From: Streptomyces sp. NRRL B-24484
GTDB taxonomy: Bacteria; Actinomycetota; Actinomycetes; Streptomycetales; Streptomycetaceae
Reading direction: 5' to 3'
Length of the DNA stretch: 64,000 bases
Assembly (NCBI RefSeq): GCF_000717715.1
Contig: NZ_JOAI01000029.1
Location: 38,380-102,379, forward strand
Shown: positions 28,452 to 39,936 of the stretch, in pieces
Layout of the letters: each line of letters begins with the position of its first letter
Position numbering within the stretch: the first letter of the stretch is position 1
Notes under the pieces: generated by a model
Seen by the model: the letters and a program-made list of their open reading frames with translations, nothing else
The model's database searches: none
What the model was told of the DNA's origin: nothing
Made by a program: the position numbers and the translations under genes

Positions 28452-29660
28452 TCAGCGCGGTGCGGGGCCCAGCGCGCTGCCCTTCAGCCAGGCCGTCCAG
28501 GGCATGTTCCAGCCGTTCAGGCCGTTGGACGGCTGGACGGCCTCGCCGCCGTCGCCGCGCACCTCCAGCACGTCGCCGACCAGGGTCTGTTCGAAGAACC
28601 AGCCGGCCGGCGAGTCCGCGTCGCCGCCCTGCCGATCGGGGATCCCGATGCAGCCGTGGCTGGTGTTGGCCGTCCCGAACACCTCCTCGTCGGCCCAGTA
28701 GTTGCCGTGCACGAAGGTGCCGGAGTCGGTCAGCCGCATCGCGTGCGGGACGTCCTTGATGTCGTACTCGTCGCCGAGGCCGACCGTCCGGGCGTTCATC
28801 CGGGTCTCCTCGAACTTCTCCGAGACGACCATGACCCCCCGGTAGGTGGGGTGCTGCGGGCCGCCCGCGGTGATCTTCAGGGTGCGCACCGGCACCCCGT
28901 CCTCGCGCACCGTCAGCGTGCTGCTCGCCAGGTCGACGGTGGACACCCGGGCCCGGCCGACGGTGAACGCCACCTCCTTGGCCTGGGTGCCGAACTCGCC
29001 GGGGGCCAGCTCCACGTCCTTCAGCCGCAGGGTGACGGTCACCCGGGTGCCCGGCGCCCAGTACGCCTGCGGCCTGACGTCCAGGCGGCGGTCGCCGAAC
29101 CAGTGCGCGGCGAGCGGCACCGGCGGGTCGGCGGACACCTCGACGGCCCGCTCAGCCGCCGGACGGTCGGCGACCGGCCGGGTGAACCGCAGCGAGACCG
29201 GCATCCCCACCCCGACCAGGGCGCCGTCCTCCGGGGTGACGAAGGCGGCCACGGTGTGCGCCGGACCGGCCGTCACGAAGGCGGAGTGGTGGTCGGCGCG
29301 CAGCCCGTCCGCGTCCTGGGCGACCGCGTCGACGGTGTACGGGGTGGCCGGGGCCAGCGGGTCCTCCGGGGTCCAGCGGGTGCCGTCGGGGGCCGTCCGG
29401 CCGGGCACGGCCACCCCGCGGTCGTCCCGCATCCGCACCGACAGCAGCCGCCCCTCGGTGACGGTGACGGACACCTCGGCGTCGGAGTGCACCTCCTGGG
29501 CGCCGTCCGCGGGCACGGCGGCGATCGCCGCGCGGGAGATCCGCGGCCGGCCGGCCGGTCCGCCGTCCCCGCCCGCGGCCGGACCACCGGTGCACCCGGC
29601 GGGCAGTGCGAGGAGCACCGCGGCCGCGACCACCGTCCAGCGCCGTACCACCGCGAGCAT
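28452..29660 (-). CDS. L,D-transpeptidase lipoprotein, copy 3 (Ig-like + YkuD)
   Basis: The 402-residue precursor has a short signal with lipobox LALPAGC (Cys 23), Ig-like modules and a YkuD domain HGNYWADEEVFGTANTSHGCIGI with the nucleophilic cysteine intact. It differs from its neighbours by a C-terminal extension after GWNMPWTAW (about 10 residues). GGAGGGGAACGGC precedes the ATG. It is first in transcription order and divergent from glgX. It is the most diverged of the three paralogues, with many substitutions in the Ig-like part. Confidence 0.93.
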   Translation of the reverse strand: MLAVVRRWTVVAAAVLLALPAGCTGGPAAGGDGGPAGRPRISRAAIAAVPADGAQEVHSDAEVSVTVTEGRLLSVRMRDDRGVAVPGRTAPDGTRWTPEDPLAPATPYTVDAVAQDADGLRADHHSAFVTAGPAHTVAAFVTPEDGALVGVGMPVSLRFTRPVADRPAAERAVEVSADPPVPLAAHWFGDRRLDVRPQAYWAPGTRVTVTLRLKDVELAPGEFGTQAKEVAFTVGRARVSTVDLASSTLTVREDGVPVRTLKITAGGPQHPTYRGVMVVSEKFEETRMNARTVGLGDEYDIKDVPHAMRLTDSGTFVHGNYWADEEVFGTANTSHGCIGIPDRQGGDADSPAGWFFEQTLVGDVLEVRGDGGEAVQPSNGLNGWNMPWTAWLKGSALGPAPR

Positions 29661-29894
29661 GCCGTTCCCCTCCGCGTCCGCCGCTTCCCGCCGGACGCTC
29701 CGCGCCGTCGCGCCCGGGCGCCCGGCACCCGGTCAAACGAGGCCGCGGGGCGCCGGACACGAGCCGGCGCGCCACCCGGCGGACGCCGTCCCGTTCACCC
29801 AGCGTCACAACACGATCGGCCACGTGACACCTGCACGGGATCAGGGAACAACTGGAGGGCGGGTACGGGACCCCCGCGCAGGGAGGGTGCGGCG

Positions 29895-32141
<2,247 letters not shown>

Positions 32142-32148
32142 CCGCGAC

Positions 32149-33573
32149 TCAGCCGAGCGGGCGGTTGACCTCGACGTTCTCCAGCAGGCCGAGCGCGTCC
32201 GGGACGAGCACGGCGGCCGAGTAGTAGGTGCTGACCAGGTACGAGATGACGGCCTTGTCGTCGATGCCCATGAAGCGGACGTTGAGGCCGGGCTCGTACT
32301 CGTCGGGCAGGCCGATCTGGTTGAGGCCGATCACGCCCTGGTTCTCCTCGCCGACGCGCATCGCGACGATCGAGGTGGTGTGGCCCTCGGTGACCGGGAT
32401 CTTGCCGCAGGGCAGGATCGGCACGCCGCGCCAGGCCGGCAGGTGGTGGCCGCCGACCTCGACGGTGCCGAAGTACAGGCCGCGCCGGTTGCACTCGCGG
32501 CCGAACGCGGCGATCGCCCGCGGGTGGGCGAACAGGTGGGTGGTCTGCCGCCGCAGGCTGAGCAGTTCGTCCAGGTCGTCCGGGGTGGGCGGGCCGGAGT
32601 GCGTCTGGATCCGCTGGTCGTAGTCGGCGTTGGCGAGCAGGCCGAACTCGGGGTTGTTGACCAGCTCGTGCTCCTGGCGCTCGCGCAGCGCCTCGATCGT
32701 CAGCCGCAGCTGCTGCTCGGTCTGGTCCATCGGCTTGTTGTAGAGGTCGGCGACCCGGGTGTGCACCCGAAGCACGGTCTGCGCGACGCTCAGCTCGTAC
32801 TCGCGCGGGGCGAGTTCGTAGTCGACGAAGGTTGCCGGCAGCTCGTGCTCGCCGGTGTGGCCCGCGGACATCTCGATGGCGGCCTCGCCGTGGCTGTTCT
32901 GCGGCCGGTGCCCGTTGCCGGACAGGCCCCGGACGTGGTCGCGCAGCTGCCGGTACTCGGCGGCGACCAGCTGGTACGCCTGGTGGGGCAGGGCCAGCAC
33001 GGTGACCGCGGTGGCCGCCTTGGCCGTGAAGTCCCAGTCGCCGTCGAGCCCGCCGAGCACGTGGCCGCCGAAGGAGGCGCCGTCGGCCAGCACGCCGAGG
33101 ACGGTCTCCTCGCCGTACTTGCCGGCGCCGATCTGCTCGACCTTGCCGTGCGCGATCAGGTAGACGTGGTCGGCCGGGCGGCCGCGCTCGACGATCACCT
33201 GGCCGGGCTCGAACTCCTGCTGGACGAAGCGGCCGGCCAGCGCGCCGAGCGCCAGCGGCTCGTCGAAGCCGCGCAGCAGCGGCAGCTCGCCCAGCTCGGC
33301 GGGGACGACCTGGACCCGGGAGCCGGTCTTCACGAAGGTCAGCCGGCCGTCGCCGACCGCGTAGCTGAGCCGCCGGTTGACCCGGTAGGTGCCGCCGGAC
33401 ACCTGGACCCACGGCAGCGCCTTGAGCAGCCACCGCGAACTGATCTCCTGCATCTGCGGCTGCGACTTGGTGGTGGTCGCCAGGTTGCGCGCCGCCGCCG
33501 TGCTGAGGCTGCTGAGCTGGATCCGGTCCTGTCCGCCGGCTGGCTGCGGCGCGGACTGTGTCTCGACCGTCAT
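32149..33573 (-). CDS. Family 2B encapsulin shell protein with cyclic-nucleotide-binding domain (EshA-like)
   Basis: The 474-residue protein has an HK97-type capsid fold in two segments (about 20-95 and 250-474) interrupted by a CRP-like cyclic-nucleotide-binding domain (about 110-205: [34 protein letters not shown]). Recognisable family strings are [53 protein letters not shown] helix and [45 protein letters not shown] loop. Family 2B encapsulins form nanocompartments; the Streptomyces EshA proteins of this family have been linked with ppGpp levels and morphological development. AGAGGTG stands before the ATG at 33573. No usual cargo gene (terpene cyclase, prenyltransferase, desulfurase with targeting region) adjoins it, so cargo is unknown. 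Confidence 0.92.
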   Translation of the reverse strand: MTVETQSAPQPAGGQDRIQLSSLSTAAARNLATTTKSQPQMQEISSRWLLKALPWVQVSGGTYRVNRRLSYAVGDGRLTFVKTGSRVQVVPAELGELPLLRGFDEPLALGALAGRFVQQEFEPGQVIVERGRPADHVYLIAHGKVEQIGAGKYGEETVLGVLADGASFGGHVLGGLDGDWDFTAKAATAVTVLALPHQAYQLVAAEYRQLRDHVRGLSGNGHRPQNSHGEAAIEMSAGHTGEHELPATFVDYELAPREYELSVAQTVLRVHTRVADLYNKPMDQTEQQLRLTIEALRERQEHELVNNPEFGLLANADYDQRIQTHSGPPTPDDLDELLSLRRQTTHLFAHPRAIAAFGRECNRRGLYFGTVEVGGHHLPAWRGVPILPCGKIPVTEGHTTSIVAMRVGEENQGVIGLNQIGLPDEYEPGLNVRFMGIDDKAVISYLVSTYYSAAVLVPDALGLLENVEVNRPLG

Positions 33574-33831
33574 GGGACACCTCTCGAAACGTCGTGGGAG
33601 GCCGCCATGGCAGGTCGGCGGCCTTTCTCCGCACACGGATCACATCGCACGGCGACACCCGGACGGCCGAGGCGCGCGCGGCGCCCGGGTGCCACGGATG
33701 CACTCGAATGGCCGCAAGCCCCCCGTACACCTCCCGCGCTGCGCACGACCCCGGCCGGTCCGGCCGGAACCCGCCGTCAGGGGCGAAAAACCGGATGAGA
33801 AATGACCGGACAGCGCCTACCCTCGGCCGCG

Positions 33832-35631
33832 ATGTCCACGAACCAAGCCCCCGCCGCCCCCCGACGCTCCACCGTGCGCTCGCTGCTGCGCCTGTGGCCG
33901 TACGCGCGGGTCGCCCGCTGGCGGATCGCCGGCTCGGTCGCCGCCGCGCTCACCGCCTCCGTCAGCGTGCTCGCCGTACCGGTGGTGCTCCGCCGGATCG
34001 TCGACGGGCCGATCGCCGACCACGACATGGCCGCGCTCTGGCCGCTCGCCGGCCTGCTCCTGCTGCTCGGCCTCGCCGAGGCGGGCCTGTTCGGGGTGCG
34101 CCGGGTGGTCGTCGCGCGCCCGCTGGCCCGGGTCGAGGCCGCCATGCGCGGCGACCTGTTCGCCAAGCTGCAGCGGCTGCCGGTCTCCTTCCACGACCGG
34201 TGGCCCTCCGGCCAGCTGCTCAGCCGGGCGACCTCGGACATGTTCACCATGCGGCTGTTCCTGGCCTTCCCGCTGGTCTTCCTGATCGTCAACTGCACGG
34301 TCTTCCTGATCGGCACCGGCCTGATGTTCACCCTGGACTGGCGGCTCGCACTGATCGCGCTGATCCCGATGGGCCCGCTGACCTGGCTGACGCACCACTT
34401 CGAGCAGCGCTACTCCGGCGCCGCCCGCCGGGCGCAGGACCAGAACGGCGACCTCGCCACCGTGGTCGAGGAGTCGGTGCTGGGCATCCGCATCCTCAAG
34501 GCCTTCGGCCGGCACCGCACGATGGCCGACCGCTTCGCCGAGCAGTCCCGCTCGCTGCGCCGGACCGAGCTCGGCAAGGCCGGCATGCTGGCCAACCTCT
34601 GGGCGGTCATCGTCGGCCTGCCGGAGCTCGCGCTCGGCGCGGCCCTGGCGCTCGGCGCCGTCCGGGTCGCCCACGACGAGATGTCCGCGGGCACCCTGGT
34701 GGCCTTCCTCTCCACCGCGCTGGCCCTGCGCTGGCCGGTCGAGTCGCTGGGCTGGCTGGTCGCGTACGCCAACGAGGCCGCCACCGCCACCGACCGCTTC
34801 TACGAGGTGATGGACGAGCCCGAGCCGGCCGACACCGAGCAGCCCGGGTCCGGCCCCGCCACCGCCGGCGAGCGGGGCATCCGGCTGACCGGGGTGCGCT
34901 TCCGCTACCCGGACGCGCCCGAGGGCAGCCCCGACCTGCTGTGCGGCATCGACCTGCACGTCCCGCCCGGCGAGACGATGGCGCTGGTCGGCGCGACCGG
35001 CAGCGGCAAGACCACGCTCACCGCCCTGCTGCCGCGGCTGTACGAGGCCACCGGCGGCACCGTCGCGCTGGACGGCCGGGACGTCCGGACGATTCCGCGG
35101 GCCGAGCTGCGCGAGCTGGTCGCCGTCGCCTTCGAGGAGCCCACGCTGTTCTCCGCCTCGGTCGCCGAGAACGTGCTGATGGGCGCACCGGCCGCTGGCC
35201 CCGACCGGCTGGCCGCCGCCCTCGACACCGCACAGGCGACCTTCGTCGACCGGCTGCCGGCCGGCACCGCGACCCAGGTCGGCGAACAGGGCCTCAGCCT
35301 CTCCGGCGGCCAGCGCCAGCGCCTCGCGCTCGCCCGCGCGGTCGTCGGCGACCCGCGCTTCCTGGTGCTGGACGACCCGCTCTCCGCCCTCGACGTGCAC
35401 ACCGAGGCACTCGTCGAGCAGGCGCTGCGGCGCGTCCTCGACGGCACCACAGCGCTGGTCGTCGCGCACCGGCCGAGCACGGTCATGCTGGCCGACCGGG
35501 TGGCCGTGCTGCACGAGGGCCGGATCGCCGCCGTGGGCACCCACCACGAACTGCTGCAGAGCTCCGCCGTCTACCGCGAGCTGATGACGGGCGAAGCCGC
35601 CCCCGTACCGGAAGGGATCAGCACCCGATGA
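33832..35631 (+). CDS. ABC exporter half-transporter, subunit 1 (degenerate ATP site)
   Basis: The 599-residue protein has six membrane helices (about 30-310) followed by an ATPase domain: Walker A GATGSGKTT, signature LSLSGGQRQR, Walker B FLVLDDPLSALD and H-loop VVAHRPSTV. The catalytic glutamate after Walker B is Asp and the Q-loop glutamine is Glu (VAFEEPTLFS), the pattern of the non-catalytic half in heterodimeric exporters. The ATG at 33832 follows TACCCT by 8 bp, suggesting leaderless translation; an ATG at 33802 is possible. It overlaps the next gene by 4 bp. Confidence 0.9.
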   Translation: MSTNQAPAAPRRSTVRSLLRLWPYARVARWRIAGSVAAALTASVSVLAVPVVLRRIVDGPIADHDMAALWPLAGLLLLLGLAEAGLFGVRRVVVARPLARVEAAMRGDLFAKLQRLPVSFHDRWPSGQLLSRATSDMFTMRLFLAFPLVFLIVNCTVFLIGTGLMFTLDWRLALIALIPMGPLTWLTHHFEQRYSGAARRAQDQNGDLATVVEESVLGIRILKAFGRHRTMADRFAEQSRSLRRTELGKAGMLANLWAVIVGLPELALGAALALGAVRVAHDEMSAGTLVAFLSTALALRWPVESLGWLVAYANEAATATDRFYEVMDEPEPADTEQPGSGPATAGERGIRLTGVRFRYPDAPEGSPDLLCGIDLHVPPGETMALVGATGSGKTTLTALLPRLYEATGGTVALDGRDVRTIPRAELRELVAVAFEEPTLFSASVAENVLMGAPAAGPDRLAAALDTAQATFVDRLPAGTATQVGEQGLSLSGGQRQRLALARAVVGDPRFLVLDDPLSALDVHTEALVEQALRRVLDGTTALVVAHRPSTVMLADRVAVLHEGRIAAVGTHHELLQSSAVYRELMTGEAAPVPEGISTR

Positions 35632-37460
35632 GCACCACCGCGGTCGACGCCGCCGAGGAGCTGGCCGAGGAACTCCCGGCGCCCGCCGAGGACGAGGACA
35701 TCCCCGTCCCCCCGGGCGCCGCCCGCCGGCTGCTCGGCGAACTGCTCGGCCCGCACCGCGGCCGGATCGCCACCGCCATGCTGGTGATCCTCGTCCAGCA
35801 GGCCGCCCTGCAGACCGGGCCGCTGCTGGTCGCCTTCGCCATGGACCGCGGCATCCCGGCCCTGCGGGAGCACGACAGCGGCCCGCTGATCGCGGTGATC
35901 GCCGCCTACCTCGGGTGCGGGGTGCTCAGCACCGTGCTGCAGCGCGCCTTCATCCGCTTCAGCGCCCGGATCAACCAGGACGTGCTGCTGGAGCTGCGCG
36001 GCCGGATCTTCCAGCACGCCCAGCGGCTCAGCCTGGACTTCCACGAGCGCTACACCTCCGGCCGGATCATCTCCCGCGCCACCAGCGACGTGGACGCACT
36101 GCGCGAACTGCTCGCCGAGGGCCTGCAGGAGCTGCTCTCGGTGGTCCTCTCGGTGTTCTGGATCTCGCTGGTCCTGATGGTGATGGACTGGCGGCTCGGC
36201 CTGCTCTCGCTGCTGTCCTTCCTGCCCATGTACCTGAGCGTCCGCTCGTTCCGGCGGCGCTCCCAGCGGGTGTACCGGCGCTCGCGGACGGCGGTCGCCG
36301 CGGTGATCGTCCGGTTCACCGAGACCATGAACGGCATCCGCCCGGTCCAGGCCTTCCGCCGCGAGCGGGCCAACGACGAGGCCTTCGGCACGGTCAACCA
36401 CCAGTACGCCGGCACCACCGCGGACGGCCTGCTGGAGATGGCCCGGTACGTCACCACCTCCCGGGCGATCGCCAACGTGTGGATCACCGGCGTGGTGGTC
36501 GCCGGCGCCCTGCTGGTCGCCGACGGCTCGGTCGAACTCGGCGTGCTCACCGCCTTCGTGCTCTACCTGCGCCGGCTGTACGAGCCGCTCGACCAGCTGG
36601 CGATGTTCCTCAACAGCTACCAGTCGGCGGCCGCGGCGCTGGAGAAGATCGCCGGCCTGCTGGCGCACGAGCCCTCGGTGCCCGAGCCGGCCGCCCCCGC
36701 CCCGCTGCCGGAGCACCCGGTGAAGGGCCGCACCGTCTCCTTCGACGGCGTCCGCTTCGCCTACCGCACCGGCAAGGAGGTGCTGCCCCGCTTCGACCTG
36801 GTGCTCCCGGCCGGGCGCACCACCGCGGTGGTCGGCGCGACCGGCGCCGGCAAGTCCACACTGGCCAAGCTGCTCGCCCGGTTCTACGACCCGACCGAGG
36901 GGCGGGTCGCGCTCGACGGCGTCGACCTGCGCGAGCTGTCCGGCGAGGAGCTGCGGCGCAACGTCGTGATGGTCACCCAGGAGTCGTTCCTGTTCTCCGG
37001 CACGGTCGCCGAGAACATCGCGATCGGCCGGCCCGGCGCGACCCGCGAGGAGGTCGAGCAGGCCGCCCGGGACATCGGCGCGTACGAGTTCGTCGCGGCG
37101 CTGCCGGAGGGCTTCGACACCGACGTCCGCAAGCGGGGCGGCCGGATCTCGGCCGGGCAGCGGCAGCTCGTCGCCTTCGCCCGGGCGCTGCTGGCCGACC
37201 CGGCGGTGCTGATCCTCGACGAGGCGACCAGTTCGCTGGACGTGCCGGGTGAGCAGGCGGTGCAGCGGGCCATGCGGACGGTCCTGGCGGGCCGCACCGC
37301 GGTGGTCATCGCCCACCGGCTCTCCACCGTCGAGATCGCCGACCGGGTCCTGGTGATGGACCAGGGCCGGATCGTCGAGGACGGCCGCCCGGCCGACCTG
37401 ATCGGCGGCCACGGCCGCTTCGCCGACCTCCACCGAGCCTGGCGCGACAGCCTGGTCTGA
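35628..37460 (+). CDS. ABC exporter half-transporter, subunit 2 (canonical Walker B, altered signature)
   Basis: The 610-residue partner has an acidic N-terminal lead (AEELAEELPAPAEDEDIP), six membrane helices (about 45-335) and an ATPase domain with Walker A GATGAGKST, Q-loop VMVTQESFLFS, Walker B VLILDEATSSLD with its catalytic glutamate, and VIAHRLSTV. Its signature reads RISAGQRQL rather than LSGGQ. In a heterodimer that altered signature faces the degenerate Walker B of subunit 1, so one of the two ATP sites is inactive. The ATG overlaps subunit 1's stop (ATGA). Substrate is unknown. Confidence 0.92.
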   Translation: MSTTAVDAAEELAEELPAPAEDEDIPVPPGAARRLLGELLGPHRGRIATAMLVILVQQAALQTGPLLVAFAMDRGIPALREHDSGPLIAVIAAYLGCGVLSTVLQRAFIRFSARINQDVLLELRGRIFQHAQRLSLDFHERYTSGRIISRATSDVDALRELLAEGLQELLSVVLSVFWISLVLMVMDWRLGLLSLLSFLPMYLSVRSFRRRSQRVYRRSRTAVAAVIVRFTETMNGIRPVQAFRRERANDEAFGTVNHQYAGTTADGLLEMARYVTTSRAIANVWITGVVVAGALLVADGSVELGVLTAFVLYLRRLYEPLDQLAMFLNSYQSAAAALEKIAGLLAHEPSVPEPAAPAPLPEHPVKGRTVSFDGVRFAYRTGKEVLPRFDLVLPAGRTTAVVGATGAGKSTLAKLLARFYDPTEGRVALDGVDLRELSGEELRRNVVMVTQESFLFSGTVAENIAIGRPGATREEVEQAARDIGAYEFVAALPEGFDTDVRKRGGRISAGQRQLVAFARALLADPAVLILDEATSSLDVPGEQAVQRAMRTVLAGRTAVVIAHRLSTVEIADRVLVMDQGRIVEDGRPADLIGGHGRFADLHRAWRDSLV

Positions 37461-37485
37461 CAGACCCCCGAACGCGAAGGGGCAG

Positions 37486-37516
37486 CCACTGAGGGGCGCG
37501 TGGGGTACCTCAGTGG
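37486..37516 (+). terminator. Terminator after the ABC exporter, followed by a 13-bp tandem repeat
   Basis: CCACTGAGG (37486-37494) pairs with CCTCAGTGG (37508-37516). The 3' arm runs into two exact copies of CAGTGGTTTCCCC (37511-37523 and 37524-37536), so the arm could pair in more than one register. Confidence 0.6.
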
Positions 37517-37605
37517 TTTCCCCCAGTGGTTTCCCCGAATCCGCCCGAGTGCCCCTCGGTGGTGGCCCTCACTCGTTCCCCGTGGGTCCTCGTCTAGCCA
37601 GGTGA

Positions 37606-37621
37606 CTAAGCGCTTGCTTAG
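37606..37621. promoter_or_regulatory. Palindromic operator CTAAGC-GCTT-GCTTAG before the oxidoreductase gene
   Basis: A perfect 6+6 inverted repeat with 4-bp spacer in an otherwise GC-rich promoter, 57 bp before the oxidoreductase ATG. The AAGC...GCTT layout resembles TetR-family operators in actinobacteria. No regulator gene adjoins it, so the controlling protein would be elsewhere. Confidence 0.6.
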
Positions 37622-37677
37622 AATCGGGTTCGGGTGCCGCGACGCTGCGGCACGGCCGCCAGCGACAGGAGCCTGCC

Positions 37678-38681
<1,004 letters not shown>

Positions 38682-38685
<4 letters not shown>

Positions 38686-39854
38686 CCGCGCCGCCCCCGC
38701 GCGACTGGGCGTCCTTCCAGTACGAGGTCTACCTGAACGGCCTGATCAGCGGCAGCGTGCCACGGCTGCCGACCGATCTCACCCGGCTGGAGCAGCTGGC
38801 GGAGCACCGGCTCGCCCCCGGCCCGTTCGGCTACGTCGCGGGCAGCGCCGGCAGCGGCGCGACCGAGCGGGCCAACCGGGCCGCCCTCGACGCGCACCGG
38901 ATCGTGCCCCGGATGCTGCGCGACGTGTCCGCGCGCGACCTGCGGACCGAGCTGTTCGGCCGGACGCTGCCGGCGCCGCTGGCGCTGGCACCGGTCGGGG
39001 TGCTGTCGATCCTGCACCCGGACGCCGAACCGGCCGCGGCCCGGGCCGCGGCCGCGGAGGGTGTGCCCTTCGTGCTGTCCTCCGCCTCCAGCACGCCGAT
39101 GGAGGAGGTCGCCGCGGCGATGGGCGACGGCGAGCGCTGGTTCCAGCTCTACTGGTCCAAGGACCGCGAGGTCACCCGCTCGTTCCTGGACCGGGCGCGG
39201 GCGGCCGGCTTCACCGCACTGTTCGTCACCCTGGACACCCCGCTGCTCGCCTGGCGCCCGCGCGACCTGGACCGGGCGTACCTGCCCTTCCTGCACGGCG
39301 TCGGCACCGCCAACTACTTCACCGACCCGGCCTTCCTCGCCGGGCTGGCCAAGCCGCCGCACGAGGACCCGAACGCGGCCGTCCTGCACTTCGTCTCGCT
39401 CTTCGCCGACCCGGGCAAGACCTGGCCCGACCTGGCCTGGCTGCGGGAGCACTGGGACGGCCCGATCGTGCTCAAGGGCGTCCTGCACCCGGACGACGCC
39501 CGGGCCGCGGTCGAGGCCGGCATGGACGGCGTCGTGGTCTCCAACCACGGCGGCCGCCAGGTCAACGGCTCGATCGGCGCCGCCGAGGCACTCCCCGCCG
39601 TGGCGGCCGCGGTCGGCGAGCGGATCCCGGTGCTGTTCGACAGTGGCGTCCGGACGGGCGACGATGTGTTCAAGGCGCTCGCCCTGGGCGCCCGCGCGGT
39701 GATGCTCGGCCGCCCGTACGCCTACGGACTGGCCCTGGACGGGCAGGCCGGGGTGGCGCACGTGATCCGCTCGCTGCTCGCCGAGTTCGAGCTGACGCTG
39801 GCGCTCTCCGGGCACCGCACCCCGGGCGACCTGGACGCCTCCGCGCTGGGCTGA
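38682..39854 (+). CDS. FMN-dependent alpha-hydroxy acid dehydrogenase, lactate 2-monooxygenase-like
   Basis: The 390-residue FMN enzyme has the alpha/beta barrel of L-lactate oxidase/monooxygenase: FQYEVYLNGLISG, PFGYVAGSAGSG, SSASSTPMEEVA, WFQLYWSKDREVT, LVLKGVLHPDDA-type strand and the catalytic VSNHGGRQ (His about 289), ending in IPVLFDSGVRTGDDVFKAL and GRPYAYGLAL. It oxidises 2-hydroxy acids such as lactate; whether it acts as oxidase, monooxygenase or dehydrogenase is not decided by sequence. The GTG start overlaps the oxidoreductase stop (GTGA). Confidence 0.9.
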
Positions 39855-39861
39855 CCCCGCC

Positions 39862-39923
39862 ACGGGGCCGGCCCCGTGCACGCGGCTGCCGGGCGGGCCG
39901 CATCGGCCCGCCCGGCAGCCGCT
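39862..39923. terminator. Double bidirectional terminator between the lactate-oxidase gene and glgP
   Basis: CACGGGGCC/GGCCCCGTG (39862-39879) is a perfect 18-bp palindrome, followed by an 18-bp stem 39883-39900 with 39906-39923 around GCATC. Both convergent genes end within 30 bp. Confidence 0.85.
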
Positions 39924-39936
39924 GCGTCCTACCGGC

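Noticed and set aside
37511..37536. 13-bp tandem repeat as part of a CRISPR or attachment site
   Set aside because: Only two adjacent copies without spacers, and no integrase, tRNA or cas gene nearby; best seen as part of a terminator.
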